A stretch of 11,974 nucleotides of DNA from JAUXFK01 sp034189035 (lineage in GTDB: Bacteria > Desulfobacterota > UBA8473): NCBI GenBank assembly GCA_034189035.1, contig JAXHVA010000117.1, positions 1-11,974 of the forward strand, in the 5' to 3' direction. A program made the position numbers and the translations under genes. This document shows, one piece after another, positions 8,201 through 11,974 of this stretch (the first letter of the stretch is position 1; every line of letters begins with the position of its first letter). The notes under the pieces are model-generated. The model saw nothing but the letters and a program-made list of their open reading frames with translations. It was not told the DNA's origin and did no database searches.

Positions 8201-8972
8201 TGGAATTCTGACCCTGACGATTACAGATCAGCTTTGGGAAGGGCTTGGGGTTGTAATGATTTTCGGAATAGGTTTTGCTACTGTATTGACCCTAGTAGTC
8301 GTTCCTATTATGTATTCCTTGTTTGAAGGCCTGGGGTCCTCCCTGGTTTCAGCGTTTCGCGGCCCCAGATGGAAGGAACCACTGGAAGGAGGAGTTTACT
8401 TCTTTTCACGCCGAAGGTTTTCAATACTCGGAGTATTCTTGATCGCGGGTGTTCAATTGGTAGTTTTTACAGGAGGGACAATACTGTTTATACCTGGATT
8501 CATCGATTCTTTCAAAGAGGCTTCATTCCTTGCCCCCACTACAGTAAAGTTTGTCATAGAAGTGACTGTTTTCTTTATACAAACGATGCTCAAAACAATA
8601 GGCACTGTGATCTTTCTTCTGATTCCATCGTGGATTGGACTCGTCTTTCTTATGGCAAGAAGGAGCAAGGAGGGCTATCATATGGCTGTAACACCTGATG
8701 GTGTAACCATAAGAAAGCCAACGGGTATGTTGTTCTTCCGAAGGAATGAGATCAGCGAAGTTCGAACATCCCGCTTTTTTCCGGTTATTCCGTCGATCCG
8801 CTTGTACGCTGGACAGCGCAGAATAGTCCTTTGGAAGCTCATAGAGGCAAAGAGGATTCCAGAAAAGAGGCCGCTTCTTTCCTGGCTAAGGGAACCTGCA
8901 CCCACGCGGTTCGAAATACGAGAGGGTATGATCAGTCTGAAGGGATCGCTTGAACGGCTTTTGAATGAATAA
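5286..8972 (+). CDS. RND efflux pump, inner-membrane subunit with unusual C-terminal extension
   Basis: This is a proton-driven exporter of the AcrB/HAE1-like RND superfamily. The N-terminal membrane helix (about 10-30) is followed by a large periplasmic loop beginning YAGASPAEIENLVTTPLED, then TM2-6. The TM4 motif is GLLVDNAIIVVENV, with Asp398 matching AcrB Asp407 and Asn399 where AcrB has Asp408. A second periplasmic loop is followed by TM8-12. TM10 carries GIVVNDSIVLVD, where Val928/Asn929 lie at the AcrB Lys940-Asn941 positions. D-N and V-N-D variants are known in RND subgroups, so they do not imply inactivity. Typical members end near residue 1020-1050. This one has 1228 residues. From about 1026 it has extra hydrophobic stretches at about 1046-1073 and 1087-1124, then about 100 soluble residues rich in Arg, Lys and beta-type sequence. 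The start ATG has an AGAGGA ribosome site. No outer-membrane factor follows. The next gene is convergent, 145 bases away. Confidence 0.93.
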   Translation: MDFFRFIIRRSPIFMLLVIILPIIVGMYAYSTLPKEGEPEISAPVAIVVTLYAGASPAEIENLVTTPLEDAFEDLKDVDEIRSTSAEGVSVVVIYFKAEADLERSLQKVREKVTEARKDLPDDAEDPEVNEVTFSDIPIMIASVMGDIDPVKLRRLAEDVAERIELMSEVLATDVAGGLIREIQIYLDPERLSQYGLTILDVFNAVKRSDVNIPGGQINVEGRRLLLRTLTEVKNLRDYLKVPLIRQGDRVVFLDDVGTVKDGHSEDITFSRVNGVASVSIAVKKRTGANILETSAKVRERLKEMEKFFPAGVHTSITADRAKYIKQSFDQMNNSAVFGLIIVILVLYFAMGLRNSVITALSIPLSLLLTFVFLKVFGMSNNDMVRFSLVLCIGLLVDNAIIVVENVYHHYQLGKDRLSAVIEGSAEIAMPVISATLTTMAAFLPMLLMTGVTGQYMGLLPKTVTIALSASLVIALVAIPLVLSMIMKQTRKEGRVVRPEEDLKRPKEIYVRGVSWALNHRIAVICLIIMSLLFVFGLLRYRFVKVDMFPDADFDYIYIVIETPRGTEIGITDSIAREVEDIIRKNVPEVVQVVSTVGQRGQSAYEFSFGSGTESNFAEITVELKDGKEYARSSHKEIQARIKPYLDAIPGADIRYRPIQWGPPIAAPVMVKIIGPDIEVLRSSIARVREVMEGIIGIVDIMDDFSDAPPELRVEIDRFRAASMGIPLKSLAMSLRGATAGLDIHEFRDELDVSKKYDLKVRYSPESRTSPRMLDNVKVRSDSGELVPLSTFARFSLAKGLNSVRHIDGRRVAWISANNQGRSAVELTRELKEELDNMRLPDGYEFDYSGEYEETEESFASLKLAYLVAFFLILTLLVSQFNSVAQPFAILTSLPLSIVGAMVGLFVTGNDFTIMSFIGLVGLSGIVVNDSIVLVDCINRKRETGLDIFDAVVMAGQQRLRPIMSTTLSTIGGILTLTITDQLWEGLGVVMIFGIGFATVLTLVVVPIMYSLFEGLGSSLVSAFRGPRWKEPLEGGVYFFSRRRFSILGVFLIAGVQLVVFTGGTILFIPGFIDSFKEASFLAPTTVKFVIEVTVFFIQTMLKTIGTVIFLLIPSWIGLVFLMARRSKEGYHMAVTPDGVTIRKPTGMLFFRRNEISEVRTSRFFPVIPSIRLYAGQRRIVLWKLIEAKRIPEKRPLLSWLREPAPTRFEIREGMISLKGSLERLLNE

Positions 8973-9117
8973 ATGGATATTCTCTAAATGCCTTGACGTT
9001 TTTCCTTATTCATCTATAATTCGTAATCACTTTTTTCAGATAGTCAGAGTACAAATATTGGATTAGCTAAGCAGAACTGCGTAGTTCTATCACACATGGA
9101 ATTCATATTCGTCACAA

Positions 9118-10308
9118 TTACTTTACCTTTATTGCCCCTTGATCGTGCAACTCTTTCACCTGATCCTCTGTGTACTCCAATTCTTTAAGAATCTCACTGG
9201 TATGTTCTCCCAGAAGAGGGGCGAAGTTTCTAAACCTTGCAGGTGTGTCAGATAATTTGATAGACATGCCCAACTGTTTTGCCTTCCCTACAGTAGTATG
9301 CTCCACTTCCATAATCATATTTCGGTGGAGTAATTGAGGGTCATTGGGGACTTCGTCAACCTCAAGTACAGGGGTGATACAGGTATCCGCTTCTTTCATA
9401 ATTTCAAACCACTCATCTCTGGTTTTGGTAAGGATTGTCTCTTTGATAATGGTGAGGACCTCGTCAAGTTTTTCCCCCTCGGCAAATTGATGTGGGATAA
9501 TATCCTCACGACCAATAGCACGGCAGAAGCGTTCCCAAAAGTATGTCTCGATCGCTCCTGTAGCTATAAACTTGCCATCCTTTGTTTCAAAGATGTTCAG
9601 AACCGTAGGGGGAGCTATCTTCAAGTTGCTGATACCGGTTCCGAGGAACTGACTCAGTGGGAAACAGACAAAATCAAGAGCACTATCCGTAAATGAGATA
9701 TCCACATATTGCCCCCGTTTTGTCTTTTCACGAGCCATAATACCACATAATATACCGATAACTGCATGGAGAGCCACACTCATATCAGCCACTGGGATAC
9801 CGATGGGCATGGGTTTCCCATTTCTATCCCGGTTGAGCCCTATGAGACCAGCTATAGCTGCATAGTTAGGGTCATGGCCTGGCAACCGAGAATATGGTCC
9901 GTCTTGCCCAAAACCTGAAATACTGCAGAAAATGATCTGAGGGTTTATATGAGATACGGTTTCGTAATCAACTCCCAGACGTTTAACAACTCCAGGTCTA
10001 TATCCTTCAAAAACCACATCAGCAGTGGTCACAAGCTTATAAAATATTTCTTTGGCTTCAGAAAAATTCAGATTCAAAGCGCAACTTTTCTTGTTTCGCC
10101 CCAGACAGTTAAATGCAGATGCTTTCTCCAACTCAGCTTCAGTTCCCGTAGGAGGGGTCAGGATATCGCTCCCTAACCCTCCACGAGGCTCCGGTTCTTC
10201 TATCTTGATCACTTCCGCTCCCATATCAGCCAATATCATGCTGGCAAAGGGGCCTGGTCCCAAACGAGTTAAGTCCAAAATTCGTATTCCATCCAATGCC
10301 TGTGTCAT
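9118..10308 (-). CDS. CaiB/BaiF (family III CoA-transferase / alpha-methylacyl-CoA racemase) protein
   Basis: This is an intact cytoplasmic acyl-CoA enzyme of 396 residues, the usual family length. It opens with GIRILDLTRLGPGPFASMIL and LADMGAEVIKIEEP, the nucleotide-binding start of the family, and continues with NKKSCALNL, the SGFGQDGPYS turn and GHDPNYAAIAGL. Asp146 in GHD matches the aspartate that carries the acyl intermediate in formyl-CoA transferase. His145 and Asp175 (VADMS) sit 30 residues apart, as do the His126/Asp156 pair of mycobacterial methylacyl-CoA racemase. By motif, therefore, both a racemase and a CoA-transferase are possible. The start ATG at 10308 has GAGGAG six bases upstream. 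An acyl-CoA dehydrogenase fragment lies upstream on the same strand, suggesting an eroded acyl-CoA operon. The substrate is unknown. Confidence 0.9.
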   Translation of the reverse strand: MTQALDGIRILDLTRLGPGPFASMILADMGAEVIKIEEPEPRGGLGSDILTPPTGTEAELEKASAFNCLGRNKKSCALNLNFSEAKEIFYKLVTTADVVFEGYRPGVVKRLGVDYETVSHINPQIIFCSISGFGQDGPYSRLPGHDPNYAAIAGLIGLNRDRNGKPMPIGIPVADMSVALHAVIGILCGIMAREKTKRGQYVDISFTDSALDFVCFPLSQFLGTGISNLKIAPPTVLNIFETKDGKFIATGAIETYFWERFCRAIGREDIIPHQFAEGEKLDEVLTIIKETILTKTRDEWFEIMKEADTCITPVLEVDEVPNDPQLLHRNMIMEVEHTTVGKAKQLGMSIKLSDTPARFRNFAPLLGEHTSEILKELEYTEDQVKELHDQGAIKVK

Positions 10309-10426
10309 TTCAATCTCCTCTTTATATTGTGATATGAATTGGATAGCAAATCTCAGTGGCCATTATCAAAGACGGCTTTTTGTTTCTATAAGTAATGAAG
10401 GATACCCGTTATTCAGGTATCATGTT

Positions 10427-10781
10427 TTAGGTACTGCTTAATATCCTTCTGCCGCTTATCACTTTTTGTATCTCGCTTGTTCATTCAATGATTTGTGTAC
10501 ATTTAACATCCCTCATCATACGTTCAACCGGGTGGCCTCTTATGTACCCATAACCGCCGAGAACCTGGACAGCGTTGGTTGTAACCTTTATAGCGGTTTC
10601 AGAGGCAAACTATTTTGTCATAGAAGCGTATAAGTTTACATCATCAATACCTTGGTCTATGAGACGGGTTGATTTATAAGACCTCTGTAGCAGCTTCTAT
10701 GGAGGTCACCATATCGGCAAGCTTGAATTGAATCCCTTGAAACTGAGAGATAGAGTCTCTAAATGACATCCTGTTTTTTGA
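10427..10781 (-). pseudogene. Acyl-CoA dehydrogenase, C-terminal remnant
   Basis: Minus-strand reading gives SISQFQGIQFKLADMVTSIEAATE, with a frame break after ATEVL. It resumes YKSTRLIDQGIDD, then NLYASMTK, a TAG at 10610-10612, FASETAIKVTTNAVQVLG and GYGYIRGHPVERMMRDVK. It ends TQIIE, a TGA at 10481-10483 where relatives have glycine, TSEIQKVISGRRI and a TAA at 10427-10429. This is the standard C-terminal helical domain of FAD-dependent acyl-CoA dehydrogenases, including the VQVLGGYGY and GTSEIQ signatures. The FAD- and substrate-binding N-terminal two-thirds are absent, so the gene is dead. It lies about 120 bases upstream of the CaiB/BaiF gene on the same strand, as in acyl-CoA degradation operons. 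The break point near 10781 falls by a short repeat of gagcgacg. Confidence 0.88.
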
Positions 10782-10922
10782 GCGACGGAGAGCGACGACC
10801 TTAAATTCTATCCGATCTGATTAAAAATTTCTTTTCTAACGAACGATTCGGACTCTACAGCTTTTCGCTTAAAAAGCAATTATTTTTTATGAAGCAATAA
10901 TTTAAATAAGCAGAGCCTTCAG

Positions 10923-11117
10923 TTAGTAACCCTCTTTTTTTGTCATTTTTTCTCCCCGCTGAACTGAATAACTCACAGCGGCTGACGTTATGTCAAATCT
11001 CCTTGCCATATTTACCTTAGACATTCCCAATTCAACAACACCCCAATAGCAGACTAAATCCCTGGCCATGACCCGCTCATTTTGTCTCCCTTTTCCAATT
11101 ATGTAATCCTTTTCCAT
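10923..11117 (-). pseudogene. RAYT-like transposase C-terminal fragment, copy B
   Basis: This is an open frame of 64 residues: KGRQNERVMARDLVCYWGV, VELGMSKVNMARRFDITSAA and VSYSVQRGEKMTKKEGY. It resembles the helix-turn-helix tail found after the catalytic domain of many REP-associated tyrosine transposases (Y1_Tnp family). The catalytic HUH and tyrosine motifs should lie upstream on this strand (above 11117) but are not there. The frame is open, but I regard it as a leftover rather than a complete small gene. A small stand-alone DNA-binding protein remains possible. The same segment occurs in a more decayed form at 2499-2653, in the same orientation. Confidence 0.6.
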
Positions 11118-11339
11118 ATGAAGGAATTCGCAGCTCTTTCAATACCCCTGTCATAAACATAATCATTTTGTAAGAGGGCTAGTGTATCTAATTGGGTTAT
11201 CCTAAGCATTCTCACAACATACTCAGAAAATATCCTTCAACTTAAGTTATTTAGTTATTTACGGTCGTTATATATTACATCATCTCGGGTTACACTTCCA
11301 AAAGTAACCTAAAATTTTATTTATCAGACTACCAAAAAA

Positions 11340-11400
11340 GAAACCTCCTGTTAAGATAAAAATGAAAAGATACTTCAATAATCTTTAAACAGGAGGTTTC
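11340..11400 (+). promoter_or_regulatory. 13-bp hairpin covering the IS110 ribosome-binding site
   Basis: The left arm 11340-11352 (gaaacctcctgtt) and right arm 11388-11400 (aacaggaggtttc) are exact reverse complements. Five more pairs (aagat at 11353-11357, atctt at 11381-11385) follow after a 2-base bulge, leaving a loop of about 23 bases. The right arm contains AGGAGG (11391-11396), five bases before the ATG at 11402. In a transcript entering from outside, the Shine-Dalgarno would be paired. In IS10 and IS50 similar structures block translation of read-through transcripts. For IS110 elements this flank can also encode the bridge RNA, so the stem could instead belong to that RNA. A second stem (ggttac/gtaacc, 11288-11293 and 11304-11309) lies upstream. 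Confidence 0.7.
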
Positions 11401-11401
11401 T

Positions 11402-11757
11402 ATGAATAAAGGAGAGGATACCAGACTACAAGAGTTTCGTCAATTAAAGAAAGAGACTCATGGATCCAAGGAGTATCTCATTATTGGTATTGATATAGCG
11501 AAGGATAATCATAGAGCTTTTTTTAGCACGACCACTGGGGGAGACATAGATGATTGTGGACGGATTGATGTATATACAGAAAGCCATCCGAGACACTGAA
11601 GCAAAGATGAAGGAGATTTCTCTTCAGTTTCCTGAATACAGTTATCTGCTCAGTATCCCTAGTTTTGGGCTTGATGTATCCTCCAAGGTTCTTGGCGCTA
11701 TCGGTTATCCGTTTTTTTTTTAATAATTCTCAACAGGTACTTAAGGCTGCTGAATAA
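11402..11757 (+). pseudogene. IS110-family transposase relic, internally deleted
   Basis: The N-terminus shows the RuvC-like DEDD start LIIGIDIAKDNHRAFFSTTTG, with the first catalytic Asp in GIDIAK. The sequence then jumps, with a frame change near 11550, to the C-terminal Transposase_20 region: MYIQKAIRDTEAKMKEIS, LLSIPSFGLDVSSKVLGAIG and, after a shift in a run of ten T (11712-11721), NNSQQVLKAAE and a stop at 11755-11757. About 150 central residues with the remaining acidic residues are missing. The C-terminal part with the conserved serine is also absent. The element cannot move by itself. The translation start has a strong AGGAGG that lies in a hairpin. I could not define the element ends. 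Confidence 0.8.
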
Positions 11758-11866
11758 GCGTTAATGTGTTGATATATTTATTTATATGTGTTAATAAGGT
11801 TGGCCGAAAGTGTAAGCAATTTTGCATGTTTCTTCAAAAACCCTTGCACGAACCGGCGAAAAAATC

Positions 11867-11974
11867 ATGTACAGACGCTCAGAAAAGCAACTTGAATTTG
11901 AAAACTTCACATTACCGTTCTCCGGAAAGCTTTCATCCGAGAACCGCTGGGTCCGACTTGCCCAAATCATCCCC
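11867..11974 (+). CDS. Transposase N-terminus (DUF772/InsH-type), runs off the window
   Basis: An ATG at 11867 opens a frame that stays open to the last base (36 codons). It contains QLEFENFTLPFSGKL and ENRWVRLAQIIP, the typical beginning of transposases with a DUF772-type N-terminal domain (IS5/IS1182-like relatives), where FENF-LPF-GKL and NRWV-LA--IPW recur. The catalytic DDE part lies beyond the right edge. The AT-rich DNA before it (about 11758-11866) should contain the left end of the insertion sequence, but without the other end I cannot place the terminal repeat. Whether the copy is intact cannot be judged. Confidence 0.75.
   Translation, partial: MYRRSEKQLEFENFTLPFSGKLSSENRWVRLAQIIP

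Noticed and set aside
9073..9088. Small hairpin agaact/agttct between the two convergent genes as a terminator
   Set aside because: Stem of only six pairs and no T-run on either strand. It may contribute to termination but the evidence is too weak.

Overview
The window reads as an accessory, decaying stretch of a bacterial chromosome. The source is probably a Gram-negative anaerobe-type genome such as a Desulfobacterota (deltaproteobacterial) member. That guess rests on inference: AT-leaning genes, an RND pump with a lipoprotein adaptor, a CaiB/BaiF-type acyl-CoA enzyme beside an acyl-CoA dehydrogenase fragment, and a dense litter of IS110, RAYT-type and DUF772-type transposase remnants. Only three genes look intact: the adaptor, the pump and the CoA enzyme.

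Left part (1-2500): a small integron relic in the classical layout. A broken integron integrase (1859-2482, +) diverges from a single gene cassette. Between them lies an attI-like junction carrying a GTTAAGT core on the minus strand. The cassette (119-1772) holds a long HNH-nuclease pseudogene (197-1751, -) and ends in a textbook attC (113-202). The cassette stop codon lies inside the attC R'' box. Left of the attC are two perfect GC-rich hairpins (23-73 and 90-118).

Middle-left (2499-3910): a decayed minus-strand fragment of a RAYT-like (REP-associated tyrosine transposase) C-terminus abuts the truncated integrase. About 500 bp without a recognisable gene follow, then a second integron-integrase relic (3150-3910, +) with an internal deletion, stops and frameshifts.

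Centre (4193-8972): a two-gene RND efflux operon, consisting of a periplasmic adaptor lipoprotein and a 1228-residue inner-membrane pump. The pump has a roughly 200-residue C-terminal extension with extra membrane segments and a soluble tail. No outer-membrane factor gene is present in the window.

Right part (9118-11974): a convergent CaiB/BaiF family gene (minus strand), preceded upstream by the C-terminal remnant of an acyl-CoA dehydrogenase, which together suggest an eroded acyl-CoA operon. Next come a second, better preserved copy of the RAYT-like fragment and an IS110-family transposase relic. The IS110 ribosome-binding site sits in a perfect 13-bp hairpin. The N-terminus of another transposase runs off the right edge.

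I found no CRISPR array, tRNA or rRNA. The best candidates for unusual biology are the integron relic with a well-formed attC, the RND C-terminal extension, and the hairpin-occluded start of the IS110 relic.
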